From Setoptus koraiensis (lineage: Eukaryota > Arthropoda): a stretch of DNA of 64,000 bases. Every line of letters starts with the position of its first letter. The stretch's first letter is position 1. The notes under the pieces were generated by a model. The model saw only the letters and a program-made list of their open reading frames with translations, had not been told where the DNA came from and searched no databases. Location of the stretch: NCBI GenBank assembly GCA_048013815.1, contig CM106585.1, forward strand, positions 19,468,001 through 19,532,000, written 5' to 3'. Both the position numbers and the translations under genes were made by a program. Below are positions 26,589-35,928 of the stretch, one piece after another.

Positions 26589-27158
26589 GGTGCGATAATT
26601 GACAGCAACAACAACAGCGACGACGACAACAACGACAGCCAGCCAAGCGTCAGATGAACAATTAATTGTAACTCGTTGCTTCGCTTCGGCGAACCAACGA
26701 TCGGATGACATACGTTTGGCGATGCCACGTTGCCGCCACACCAAACAAACCTCTCATTAGATACTATTTATTAGTGGGCGCACCACTGTATTTGTGCGCA
26801 CTGTGCACTGTTACATCAAAAGTGAAAGTGGGCCAATAGAGTGCTACAGCGCCCACATCTATCGCCCCCACGCTCTCACTTGACCTCAATCAATGAACCA
26901 TTTAATAACAAATTTCCTCACTAGTTGTGCCCGTTCCGCTCCATTGAATTCACGTATCGGCGGGCCCCAATCGATTCATCAAGACACCAAAGGCGTGTGT
27001 ACCCCTTCTAATCCGCACCCATTAAGACCCAAGACTTTTTTGCTCGCTGGCACTTGTCTCTCTGGCTTGTGTTTCGCTTTCTGCTCTTGCTATCACCAAC
27101 AAACTGCCGAGTCACTGCACAAACATCACAAACAAACACCCAACGCACCTCACTCGAC

Positions 27159-27207
27159 GTTGTAGTTTGTCCGCCTGCCAGCCAGCAGCAAGCGGACAAA
27201 CTACAAC
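27159..27207. repeat. Perfect 16-bp inverted repeat with 17-bp loop
   Basis: The arm GTTGTAGTTTGTCCGC (27159-27174) is matched by its exact complement at 27192-27207. No gene overlaps it and its role is unknown. Confidence 0.85.
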
Positions 27208-27600
27208 TACAGCAAACAAAATGAACTGCAACTTATTGCAAAATAGTGCCGCCATCTTGACCTTGATACGGGCGCCACAGCCATGAAGCTGCAAAAAGAT
27301 CCCGCCAACAAGATTCCGGCCGGCAACGAGATCCCGCCAATGGCACCATGGCAAAGAGATCTTGCCAAAAAAGATCCCCAATAGTAGACAAGAACACAGA
27401 AAAAGTAGGTTAGAGCTGGCAGGAAGCAGCTCGGTCGGTTTGCCCGTTTGAACGGGCCAATTCAGGCGTGCAACCATCAATTTCGTTACAAACAAATTGC
27501 GAGGATTACATTCACTCTATTGTATTCAATCCGCTTTCTTCTCGCCTCCCCTCACGGGCCCCATTTAACCTTGAAGAAGTTGTGTGTGTGTGTGCGCAAT

Positions 27601-28705
27601 TGAATTATTCAGACATTGCGCCGGAGTGTCGCTAATCCAATTGTTTAGGCGATAGTCGAAACTGGCGCATGAAAATCGCCTCTCTCTCCCTCTCTTTTTC
27701 TCCCGAACGATGCGCCGGCATCGTGCACGGATAATCTGAATGATTAATGGACAAAATAAAATGGTCAGATGGAAACGATTTCAAGTCGGCGCGATATTCA
27801 CGTCGCACTGCACGTGATATGCGCTTTGCATTCGGATGCAGGTACTTCTACAATGAGAACAGTAACGCGTGTCGGTCTCGGCGGCGCATTCATAATCATA
27901 GCTGGCGTCGCTTTGTTGCCATTCAATTGCTCAAATGTAACATAAATGATCAAGTGCCTGCACCACCATTCAGGTATAAAGGACAACAAACAAACAAAAA
28001 AGCATTTTTATCGCTACTAAACTGTTTACAGATTTGCTGGTGCTATGGGCGCGCATTTCGTAGATAGACAAATGTTATTGGGGCAGGTTATTGGAGATCC
28101 ATTGGGCTACCTGCCGACAGTTCCACAAACTAGTCGGCAAAAATCGTTTTCAGAAAAAGAAAATCATTCAAGTTAAATATCGCTAGCTATTTACAGTAAT
28201 CAGTTTACTTGTAATACGAACAATGAACAAAAAACTTGGTTAGAACTTCAAAGGCTGCTGGCAACGAGTTTTTCCTGATCGAGTTGCAACCGTTCCGAAT
28301 GAGAAGTCGATGCAAGATGAGATTGGAATTCACTTTTCCATTAGTTTTCGCTAATCGTTAATCTAGAGTTGATCGTTGAACACGAATTTTGCACGCTGCC
28401 ATTGAATGCATTTACCAGTCTGCATGATAATTATAATGAAAGGCTAATGATGAGCTTGCCTAACGACTGAAAGGAAGGGATGGCAAACGGACTCATTCAT
28501 CTCGAGTGACGTCAACTAATCGTTAACAATGCAGTGGAGTAACAGGAACAAGTTTGCACAAAAGAATAGTTCCGGGGCTGTGAAAGATTCATTCATTCAT
28601 TTTTTTTTTGCTCAAGGTTGTCAACAAAAATGCAACACGATGATAACAACTAATCCCGATTGGTTGACTACCACAAATGCCGAGATCGCCGTGAATACTA
28701 ATAAT
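27601..28705. other. Intergenic stretch downstream of ALDH
   Basis: No gene seen. A CT-rich run lies at about 27680-27705 and short AT-rich sequence follows. Composition shifts here from the GC-rich left part to the AT-richer right part of the window. Confidence 0.5.
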
Positions 28706-28711
28706 TTTATT
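28706..28711 (-). terminator. ALDH poly(A) signal
   Basis: AATAAA on the minus strand, about 65 bp past the ALDH stop codon. Confidence 0.6.
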
Positions 28712-28774
28712 GCATTTATACACAATACATACACAATCTGTTTGCCGAGACACATTCGATCAGCCATGTTTGCA

Positions 28775-30265
28775 TTATATCTTGCAAGGCATGTCGACAA
28801 TGACAGTTTTAACTTCGTAAAATTCACGCAAGCCCTCCATACCAAACTCGCGTCCAATACCTGATTGTTTGTAGCCACCGAATGGCGTTTGAACAGTCAT
28901 ATTCATGTAATTATTAACATACACTTGACCGGCCTCTAGACGAGCTGTCATCAGTAGTGCCGTTGTGAGGTCTTTTGTGAATACGCCCGCGCCCAATCCA
29001 TAACTTGTTGAGTTGGCCCGTTCAATAACTTCGTCCAAGTCACTGAATTTCAATATTTGTTGTACCGGTCCAAAGATCTCCTCTTTGGCTATTCGCATAT
29101 TGTCTGTGACATTGGAGAATACAGTTGGCTCAATAAAGAAACCCTTTGTTCCTATTCTAGAGCCACCGCACTCCAACTTGGCGCCCTCTCTCTTGCCCGA
29201 ATCAATCAGTGTCAGTATCTTGGTGAACTGTTCCTCGTCTATTTGGGGCCCCTGGTCGACGGTTTTGTCTTGCAACGGAATACCAACTTTGCGCTTCTTG
29301 GCCAGTTCCACTGATCTCTTAACGAACTCGTCATATATTGACTCGTGTACAAACGTCCTTGAGGCGGCCACACAACATTGGCCCTGGTTCACCATGACCA
29401 TATCGTGCGCCGTCCTAACCGCCTTGTCCAAATCGGCGTCTGCCAATATAATCAACGGGCTCTTGCCGCCCAATTCCAGCGACACACGCTTCACATCGTC
29501 GGAGGCCATTCTCTGGATGAGTTTGCCCACTTCCGTCGAGCCGGTAAACGACACCTTCTTCACCAATGGGTGCTCAACAAGAGGCTGGCCGGCGCCCGGT
29601 CCGAAGCCCGGCACTACGTTGAAAACGCCCGGCGGAAATCCAACTTCCTTGGTGAGAGCGGCCAAGGCCAATGTTGTCAGTGGTGTCTGTTCGGCGGGTT
29701 TCAGCACCAATGTGTTGCCCATGGCCAGACAGGTTGCCAATTTAACCACGGCCAGCATAAAGGGAAAATTCCAGGGACATATGGCCGCGCAAACGCCAAG
29801 CGGCTCGTACCGAGTGAATGCAAAGTTGTTTCCGTCCGATGGCAACACTTGACCGTGCACTTTGTCAGCGGCCCCACCATAAAATCTCAATATTCGCGCC
29901 GACATATCCATGTCCACGAGGGCCATTAGGAAAGTTTTTCCGTTGTTGTACGACTCCAAACTGGCCAAATACACCATATCACGTTCCACTAAATCGGCCA
30001 GCTTGCAGAGCAGCAGGCCCCGTTGGCTGGCGTCTAGATTGCGCCAATTCGAGTTGAATTTGAAGGCCTCGTGGGCCGCCTTGACGGCCAGATCTATGTC
30101 GCTGGAATCGCACTCTTGAACGTCGGTTATCTTTTCGCCGTCGCTGGGATTCACTGCGGCAAACGTTTTGCCGTTCACCGAATTCACGAACTCATTATTG
30201 ATGAAGGCCTGCGTATACTTGACTTCGGGCCGCTCGATGGGATCTAACGACATGAGTTGCTCCAT
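28775..30265 (-). CDS. ALDH1-type aldehyde dehydrogenase, cytosolic
   Basis: This NAD(P)-dependent enzyme oxidises aldehydes to carboxylic acids and is closest in style to the ALDH1A/ALDH2 group (retinal, acetaldehyde). The 496-residue length matches the usual length of about 500, and there is no mitochondrial leader. Visible motifs are PWNFP with Asn166, KPAEQTP near 189, FTGSTEVG near 240, LELGGK with the general base Glu264, and GQCC with the nucleophile Cys298, at the expected 34-residue spacing from the Glu. EEIFGP (395-400) and the C-terminal PFGGYKQSG are also conserved, so the enzyme looks active. The start is the first Met (a second is at residue 5), with a TATA box upstream. The gene is one exon and divergent from UTP18. 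Substrate cannot be read from the sequence. Confidence 0.95.
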   Translation of the reverse strand: MEQLMSLDPIERPEVKYTQAFINNEFVNSVNGKTFAAVNPSDGEKITDVQECDSSDIDLAVKAAHEAFKFNSNWRNLDASQRGLLLCKLADLVERDMVYLASLESYNNGKTFLMALVDMDMSARILRFYGGAADKVHGQVLPSDGNNFAFTRYEPLGVCAAICPWNFPFMLAVVKLATCLAMGNTLVLKPAEQTPLTTLALAALTKEVGFPPGVFNVVPGFGPGAGQPLVEHPLVKKVSFTGSTEVGKLIQRMASDDVKRVSLELGGKSPLIILADADLDKAVRTAHDMVMVNQGQCCVAASRTFVHESIYDEFVKRSVELAKKRKVGIPLQDKTVDQGPQIDEEQFTKILTLIDSGKREGAKLECGGSRIGTKGFFIEPTVFSNVTDNMRIAKEEIFGPVQQILKFSDLDEVIERANSTSYGLGAGVFTKDLTTALLMTARLEAGQVYVNNYMNMTVQTPFGGYKQSGIGREFGMEGLREFYEVKTVIVDMPCKI

Positions 30266-30381
30266 TTAGAGTATGAATTCTTAGTTTTACTTGTCTTATT
30301 TGACTGTAAACTTAACTTTTGGGACTTTGAGTCAGCTCGAACTCATTATTCAAATGAGAAAAGTTGATCGACGGTTGCTCA

Positions 30382-30389
30382 CTTTTATA
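30382..30389 (-). promoter_or_regulatory. TATA box of ALDH
   Basis: TATAAAAG on the minus strand, 117 bp before the ALDH start codon. A TCAACTT initiator-like sequence lies about 22-28 bp downstream of it. Confidence 0.6.
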
Positions 30390-31329
30390 AATATTCAAGC
30401 ATATGCCTATCACATGTGATCACTGTGTTCCATAGTTGTTGTCCCAACTATAAACTTGTTTCAAACAATAGCAACGATACCAGCCGATGCACAGGCTAAT
30501 TGTTGTAAATGTTGGCAAGCTGACAGTGGTACACAACGAGTGCAAAGTAGAAGCTTTCATGACGAGATTCTTCATTATTCCGTGTTTCGCTCCTATGTCT
30601 AGACAATTCATAATCGTCATCATGCAGCTAATCTTCGTGCTATCTAGTCACTGACTATAATTGTAGTTGCTGCTAGCGATGGGAGTGGCTTGATTGTGAC
30701 GATCATCGCTATTTATCAATGTTCCTCTACTACCACCGCTACATCAAACCAATATTTACTGTTGTTCTACATCCAACTGTTGTTATCACCAAGTTTAATC
30801 ATTCGGATCATTACATCCAGATCACGCTCAAGCTCAACTATTCAATGATCAAGCTAGTTGTCACTTGAATATTCATATCCGGCAGCCTAAATGGCAATCC
30901 TTTAGTCAAACATCAACACTTGTGTCCTCCGCACCAGTGACATTAATGATAATTGACAATAATTTACTAATTCACTGCTATAACTGTGTATTACTTTAAT
31001 TGGGTGAATGATTGCCTTACTGAATTGCCTTACAATTGCCAATGAACTTTAACATCAGTTTTCCATGGACACGCGCTAATATATGCAATGCACTGCACAC
31101 AGATAAACACGTCGGCTTTACAACATCTGATAAATGCTCCAACTTGTGCATATATTAGTGCGTTCATATGTGAATCAACATCTTTTTGCGCATTCAAAAA
31201 ATGCGCGCCTAGCATGGCCGTCTGGTTTCACATTGGATCCACGTGTAGTATCTAAGAAATTAGATAACACCCGATTATCACTTACTGGGTATCCAATATA
31301 TAATGCTCAATCTTCGTTATTGATCAACC
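30390..31329. other. Divergent intergenic region between ALDH and UTP18
   Basis: About 0.9 kb shared upstream region of two divergent genes. No open frame or repeat of note. The UTP18 side lacks a clear TATA box. Confidence 0.5.
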
Positions 31330-32496
31330 ATGAATTCAACTAAATGGGATGAGGCGCTCAAGCCATCTAGAAAGAGGACGAAAGGTGTATGGGTTGGACA
31401 CGAGGAGCAGAAAGAGGAGGACAATGTTAACGCATATTTTACAATTGAGTCGAGTGACGATGAAGACGAAGATGTATTAACAGCCGGGGACATTATTTCC
31501 AAGTCCAATTTGCTAGACCCCACTCAGCTCAACTACAAGCATGTGGCACCGCTTAATTATCAGAGGTCCAAAGAAGGATCCGTGAGTCAAGTGGAATTTC
31601 ATCCTCTGTCCAAAGTTGGTATGATAAATCTCACAAAAGGAATCATCGATCTTTTCGAAGTAGATGGCGACAAAAATAAATACCTGCATCAAGTTAATAT
31701 AGACAAATTTTACAACTCATACGCCAGATTCAAGCCAGATGGAAAATCTATAGTGGCTTGTTGTCCTACTAGATTGGGAACATTTTACCAATACGACATT
31801 CAAAAAGGCAATGTTATTGATCATTCGTTCGCCGTAGGCCGTCAGCAAATGACAATGGTTGACTTCAGTTTTTCTCCAGACTCCAGATACATGGCCTGCA
31901 GAAAAAAGGAATCGCCGGAAGTACAAGTACTTGCCGGGGATACATACGAAAACTGTTTTTCGGTTAGGTTGAACGACAATGTTGTCTCATCTTTGTTCAC
32001 AACCTCAGGAGACCTACTAACCTTGAGCGACTCAGGGAGAGTTTATGTTTGGGACACAAGAAAGACCAGCACTTGTAAATATAAATTTATAGACCGTGCA
32101 TGTATCCATGGTACTGCGATGGCTTACTCCGAGGCGAAGGGAACCCTAGTCATTGGTCAAGATGTTGGAATTGTCAACCTTTATAATTTCAATGAATGCC
32201 TTGAATCATCCACGCCATTGCCGATTAAAACCTATTCCAGTTTAGCATCTAGTATCTCTAGGTTACAATTTAACAGCTCTGGTGAGTTACTGTTCATTGG
32301 TTCGAAAGAAGCTGTTAACGCCATGAAATTGATTCATTCAGACTCAGGAAGCGTATTCAGAAATTTTCCCAAAACCGGAAAACACTATGGCCATATCAAT
32401 GATGCAGCCTTTTCACCTAATAGCGGCTACCTAGCTCTCGCAGTTTCGTCCGGGGCTGCATCTTTGATTAGGTTGAATCACTACCCCAATTATTAG
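31330..32496 (+). CDS. UTP18: U3 snoRNP-associated WD-repeat protein UTP18
   Basis: UTP18 is part of the UTP-B module of the small-subunit processome and works in the nucleolus in early 18S pre-rRNA processing. The 388 residues hold WD-type repeats from about residue 80 to the end. They include the family-typical stretches FSFSPDSRYMA, GRVYVWDTRKT, GIVNLYNFNECLE and the final FSPNSGYLALA...LIRLNHY, which match the end of animal UTP18 (HVHTMDFSPRSGYFALG...YRLHHY). The N-terminus has the short KGVWVGHEE and acidic SSDDEDED pieces seen in the family, but is compact: human UTP18 is about 556 residues. One exon; the start is the first in-frame ATG. Its 3' end is duplicated 4.5 kb downstream. Confidence 0.88.
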   Translation: MNSTKWDEALKPSRKRTKGVWVGHEEQKEEDNVNAYFTIESSDDEDEDVLTAGDIISKSNLLDPTQLNYKHVAPLNYQRSKEGSVSQVEFHPLSKVGMINLTKGIIDLFEVDGDKNKYLHQVNIDKFYNSYARFKPDGKSIVACCPTRLGTFYQYDIQKGNVIDHSFAVGRQQMTMVDFSFSPDSRYMACRKKESPEVQVLAGDTYENCFSVRLNDNVVSSLFTTSGDLLTLSDSGRVYVWDTRKTSTCKYKFIDRACIHGTAMAYSEAKGTLVIGQDVGIVNLYNFNECLESSTPLPIKTYSSLASSISRLQFNSSGELLFIGSKEAVNAMKLIHSDSGSVFRNFPKTGKHYGHINDAAFSPNSGYLALAVSSGAASLIRLNHYPNY

Positions 32497-32589
32497 ATTG
32501 ATGTCCCCCAAATTGATGTCTGATTCGATCGTTGAATTATCAGAACCCAAATTAAATAAACAGGCTACCGAGGTCATCTAATGTTAATG
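32483..32589 (+). repeat. UTP18 3' end, first copy of a direct repeat
   Basis: The last codons, stop and 3' untranslated region of UTP18 recur at 37001-37123. The part 32509-32589 is identical to 37043-37123 (81 bp). The short piece 32483-32497 matches 37001-37015. The intervening spacer differs in length by 16 bp. Confidence 0.9.
32555..32560 (+). terminator. UTP18 poly(A) signal
   Basis: AATAAA 58 bp past the stop. A second copy lies at 37089-37094 within the duplicated tail. Confidence 0.6.
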
Positions 32590-32672
32590 TTAATGTTAGT
32601 AAATAGTGGCTCATTTGTTTATTAAACCCTACTCATTCATGAATTAAGCAAGATCAAGGACCTGTTTTGTTG

Positions 32673-33172
32673 NNNNNNNNNNNNNNNNNNNNNNNNNNNN
32701 NNNNNNNNNNNNNNNNNNNNNNNNNNNNNNNNNNNNNNNNNNNNNNNNNNNNNNNNNNNNNNNNNNNNNNNNNNNNNNNNNNNNNNNNNNNNNNNNNNNN
32801 NNNNNNNNNNNNNNNNNNNNNNNNNNNNNNNNNNNNNNNNNNNNNNNNNNNNNNNNNNNNNNNNNNNNNNNNNNNNNNNNNNNNNNNNNNNNNNNNNNNN
32901 NNNNNNNNNNNNNNNNNNNNNNNNNNNNNNNNNNNNNNNNNNNNNNNNNNNNNNNNNNNNNNNNNNNNNNNNNNNNNNNNNNNNNNNNNNNNNNNNNNNN
33001 NNNNNNNNNNNNNNNNNNNNNNNNNNNNNNNNNNNNNNNNNNNNNNNNNNNNNNNNNNNNNNNNNNNNNNNNNNNNNNNNNNNNNNNNNNNNNNNNNNNN
33101 NNNNNNNNNNNNNNNNNNNNNNNNNNNNNNNNNNNNNNNNNNNNNNNNNNNNNNNNNNNNNNNNNNNNNNNN
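32673..33172. other. Assembly gap of exactly 500 N
   Basis: A round-number run of N, the usual placeholder for a scaffold join of unknown size. It interrupts the left arm of the inverted repeat that follows. Confidence 0.98.
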
Positions 33173-33647
33173 GGACTGACAACCATAATAAGTTGATAAC
33201 TCTGACAAGATACAAATGTTTGCATGAGATGGTGGTCTGCGTGTCAACTCTATTCTCACGAATTAATTAACAGATTTCTCTCACGAATCTTCGAATCCTA
33301 TCCGACTGCTTGACTATATTACGCTTCGCACATTCAATCTCACATGATGTCTATAAATAATTAATCAGTTAATCGATCAATTAATTATTAAACAACCACT
33401 TAATCATTAAACAATCAATTAATCATTAAATAACCAATTGATTATATAATTTTCAAACAAACGACAACACTCGGGGACCTCAGGGCCTCGTATTCGCCGC
33501 GGTTCCCTCTACTGCGCATGCTCATGGAACATGGTGGACGTTCGGAGAATCCAACCTGATCTACTGATTGATAAATTATCTATTTCCTAACAAATGCTGA
33601 ATTGACCTCGACGTTTTCCTGTATTATTGAGACGCCAACAATGTCAA
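33173..33647. repeat. Inverted repeat, left arm
   Basis: At least 475 bp, exactly complementary to 34402-34876 as far as I can read (paired coordinates sum to 68,049 throughout). The left end is cut by the gap. The arm is AT-rich with repeated AATTAATT/CAATTAATCATTAAA units, and no gene is seen in it. Arms and loop would form a stem with the first MIF copy in the loop. Confidence 0.92.
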
Positions 33648-33941
33648 GCACATGCCAATTATGGATGAAGGACACAATGGACACGGAGAGCGACACAAAA
33701 AGGAAATAAACAGAGGAATATCACTAGACTATCCGGACGGGACTTGTTGACGTTCCTTTATTTATTTATCGAACAGAGAATATCATTAGATCCGATTAAT
33801 TTATCTCAGCTAAACACATAATCCATCTCTGAAAAATATCCATCGACAGTGCATGCAACCTTGCGACTTGAAGCGGGCCAAGAAAGATCCAACTAGCCAA
33901 GTCATTCATTTTGGTTGTTTCATCCAATTGAGGTAGAAAGC

Positions 33942-34325
33942 ATGGCAACTCTTGAAGTGGTCACCAACGCGGATGAATCTAGGATGCTACCAGAATTGAA
34001 GACTCGATTGGCACAATTGTTGGCCAAATCGCTAGGAAAACCCATCATGTACATAGCGGTTACTATAAAATCAAACGAGGACGTCTATTTTGGGGGCTCT
34101 GACGCACCGGCGGCTATTTGTACTTTAATGTCAACTGGAGCCTTGGGTATGGAACAAAACAAGAATTACTCACGGGACATCATGACCGTACTTAAAACAT
34201 ATCTCGACATCCCACCCGATAGAGTGTATATAGAGTTTAGGGATCTCAACAACGCCAATCTAGGCTTCTCCGAAACTACCTTCCACGAGTTGCCATCTTC
34301 TTTCTTCTTTAGGCCACAACAATAA
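33942..34325 (+). CDS. MIF: MIF-family protein, copy 1
   Basis: The 127-residue product belongs to the macrophage migration inhibitory factor/D-dopachrome tautomerase family, small trimeric proteins with cytokine-like and keto-enol tautomerase activity. It has SLGKP (family Lys32 region), YIAV, FGGS, RVYIEFRDL and the N-x-G-F...TF end. The catalytic Pro that normally follows the initiator Met is Ala (Met-Ala-Thr-Leu), and the CxxC motif is reduced to AAIC, so classical tautomerase and oxidoreductase chemistry is doubtful. About 12 residues extend beyond the usual C-terminus. The start is the ATG at 33942; an upstream TTG in frame is not credible. The coding sequence is identical to copy 2. 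Confidence 0.85.
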   Translation: MATLEVVTNADESRMLPELKTRLAQLLAKSLGKPIMYIAVTIKSNEDVYFGGSDAPAAICTLMSTGALGMEQNKNYSRDIMTVLKTYLDIPPDRVYIEFRDLNNANLGFSETTFHELPSSFFFRPQQ

Positions 34326-34326
34326 A
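34321..34326 (+). terminator. MIF copy 1 poly(A) signal overlapping the stop codon
   Basis: AATAAA contains the TAA stop of MIF, which implies a very short 3' untranslated region. Copy 2 has the same arrangement at 36499-36504. Confidence 0.5.
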
Positions 34327-34370
34327 ATATTCAATTATCACTTTTTCAATTTTTCGCTCTAATTTTAATG

Positions 34371-34386
34371 GGTTACCCGGGTAACC
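34371..34386. repeat. 16-bp perfect palindrome after MIF
   Basis: GGTTACCCGGGTAACC is self-complementary and lies about 45 bp past each MIF stop (also 36549-36564). Role unknown. Confidence 0.8.
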
Positions 34387-34401
34387 GAACCCGACACTAC
34401 T

Positions 34402-34876
34402 TTGACATTGTTGGCGTCTCAATAATACAGGAAAACGTCGAGGTCAATTCAGCATTTGTTAGGAAATAGATAATTTATCAATCAGTAGATCAGGTTGGAT
34501 TCTCCGAACGTCCACCATGTTCCATGAGCATGCGCAGTAGAGGGAACCGCGGCGAATACGAGGCCCTGAGGTCCCCGAGTGTTGTCGTTTGTTTGAAAAT
34601 TATATAATCAATTGGTTATTTAATGATTAATTGATTGTTTAATGATTAAGTGGTTGTTTAATAATTAATTGATCGATTAACTGATTAATTATTTATAGAC
34701 ATCATGTGAGATTGAATGTGCGAAGCGTAATATAGTCAAGCAGTCGGATAGGATTCGAAGATTCGTGAGAGAAATCTGTTAATTAATTCGTGAGAATAGA
34801 GTTGACACGCAGACCACCATCTCATGCAAACATTTGTATCTTGTCAGAGTTATCAACTTATTATGGTTGTCAGTCC
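34402..34876. repeat. Inverted repeat, right arm
   Basis: Exact complement of 33173-33647. Its first four bases overlap the last bases of the MIF-bearing direct repeat. Beyond 34876 the sequence is unique. Confidence 0.92.
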
Positions 34877-35643
34877 CTGATGATACTGGATTTTTGGTAA
34901 TTAGGCGATTTGTTATGGAACGGGGGATACGTCAGCACTTGATATTGACACAAGTATTCAGTATTTGGTTGGATATGAAGCTGAGTTGCTGAAAAGTCAG
35001 TCCCATTACTGGACTAGAGATCACTGGCGGGCATGTTAATTTAGACAGATCGATGAAAACAGATTCTCTAGTTGATTGCTACAATTGATTGTCGCGTGAG
35101 ATCTTTGCGTTGTTCGCATCAGATTACTTTACTATAATCACCACATTGGTTACGCAATGAGTTTGTGCTGAGCATCCGCAATCATTAGTTCGATTTTTTT
35201 TTTATTTCGATATGGGTACTGCTGACGCAATAGAATAATGAAAATTCGTTGTGGGTGTGTTTGACAATAGACAGTAGATAGATGGTGTTCAATATGCAAT
35301 TAGAAATGATAGAAATCTCTCGCCAATATACAGACTACTAACAAATTGATCACCCCGGGAAGTGAGCAAACAGAAAGTGTAAGTTAGCATGGCAGTCATG
35401 TGACTGTCAATATATAGCGGTTCGAGCTATTTAGTTCTATCATCACAGTTTTTATTTCCATGGTGACCTAGGGTACAACAAACTAATCAGATTTGTGTCT
35501 GTCTGATGTAATTGCCACTGCCATAAATTGCTTTCTGTATATAATTGCTGTTGCCTATAATTCTTGTTGCCAAGTCATTGCAAGGATATTCACGCACCGA
35601 GTTACTCCACCACTTTCGTCTTACCAAATCAATTAGAGGAACC
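34877..35643. other. Intergenic region upstream of the secreted-peptide gene
   Basis: No open frame. A TATATAG sequence at 35411-35417 lies about 230 bp before the next start codon and could be a TATA element, which would leave a long leader or a leader intron. Confidence 0.4.
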
Positions 35644-35928
35644 ATGCGATCATTTAGGACTTTAGCTCATTTTCAATTACAGATGTTCATTTTTACGAAC
35701 ATCTTCTTGCTGGCCGCCTTCATTGGGTCCATCACGGCACAGGTAATCTGCACCCACGAGCGAGAGCCACAATCGTACAGATTGTGGCCTCTGTTCAGCT
35801 TATACGAGGAGTTAAAATTGGCCAAGGACATGCCAATTATGGATGAAGGACACAATGGACACGGAGAGCGACACAAAAAGGAAATAAACAGAGGAATATC
35901 ACTAGACTATTCGGACGGGACTTGTTGA
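35644..35928 (+). CDS. Small secreted protein or peptide precursor, unrecognised
   Basis: The 94 residues start with a hydrophobic signal segment (about 14-31, FIFTNIFLLAAFIGSITA) with likely cleavage after it. The rest is polar and ends in HKKEINRG...DYSDGTC. Dibasic KK near 78-79 could be a processing site. I do not recognise the mature part. The start is the ATG giving the shortest run into the signal; open frame upstream to 35545 begins at a non-ATG codon. It lies 191 bp before MIF copy 2 on the same strand. Its last third (KDMPIMDEG onward) is repeated before MIF copy 1 without the signal-peptide half, so that copy cannot be a full gene. A neuropeptide-like precursor is possible but unproven. 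Confidence 0.5.
   Translation: MRSFRTLAHFQLQMFIFTNIFLLAAFIGSITAQVICTHEREPQSYRLWPLFSLYEELKLAKDMPIMDEGHNGHGERHKKEINRGISLDYSDGTC

Larger units (their letters stand above)
17501..27600. other. GC-rich gene-free region, part 2
   Basis: No supportable protein gene. This is the densest part for GGGCCC (about 24 occurrences), often as GGGGCCCC next to ATT or AATC. There are many tandem and trinucleotide repeats. The longest open frames (for example 17912-18622 on the minus strand) are compositionally biased and have no recognisable domain. Minus-strand consensus donors lie at 21900-21907 and 23356-23363. Confidence 0.6.
33645..34405 (+). repeat. 761-bp direct repeat carrying MIF, copy 1
   Basis: Matches 35823-36583 at a constant offset of 2178 bp. 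I found only two differences, one at the extreme left end and one inside the upstream peptide-coding part (CCG against TCG). It holds the last third of the secreted-peptide gene at 35644 and a whole MIF gene. Confidence 0.92.

Noticed and set aside
25978-26744. Open frames of about 206 codons on both strands
   Set aside because: Both are kept open by AAC/GTT trinucleotide tracts and consist largely of homopolymeric Thr, Asn, Val and Cys runs.
32637-33259. Open frames crossing the N run
   Set aside because: They are artefacts of undetermined bases.
33915-33941. Nine extra N-terminal residues for MIF
   Set aside because: That extension begins at TTG; the first ATG at 33942 gives the family-like N-terminus.
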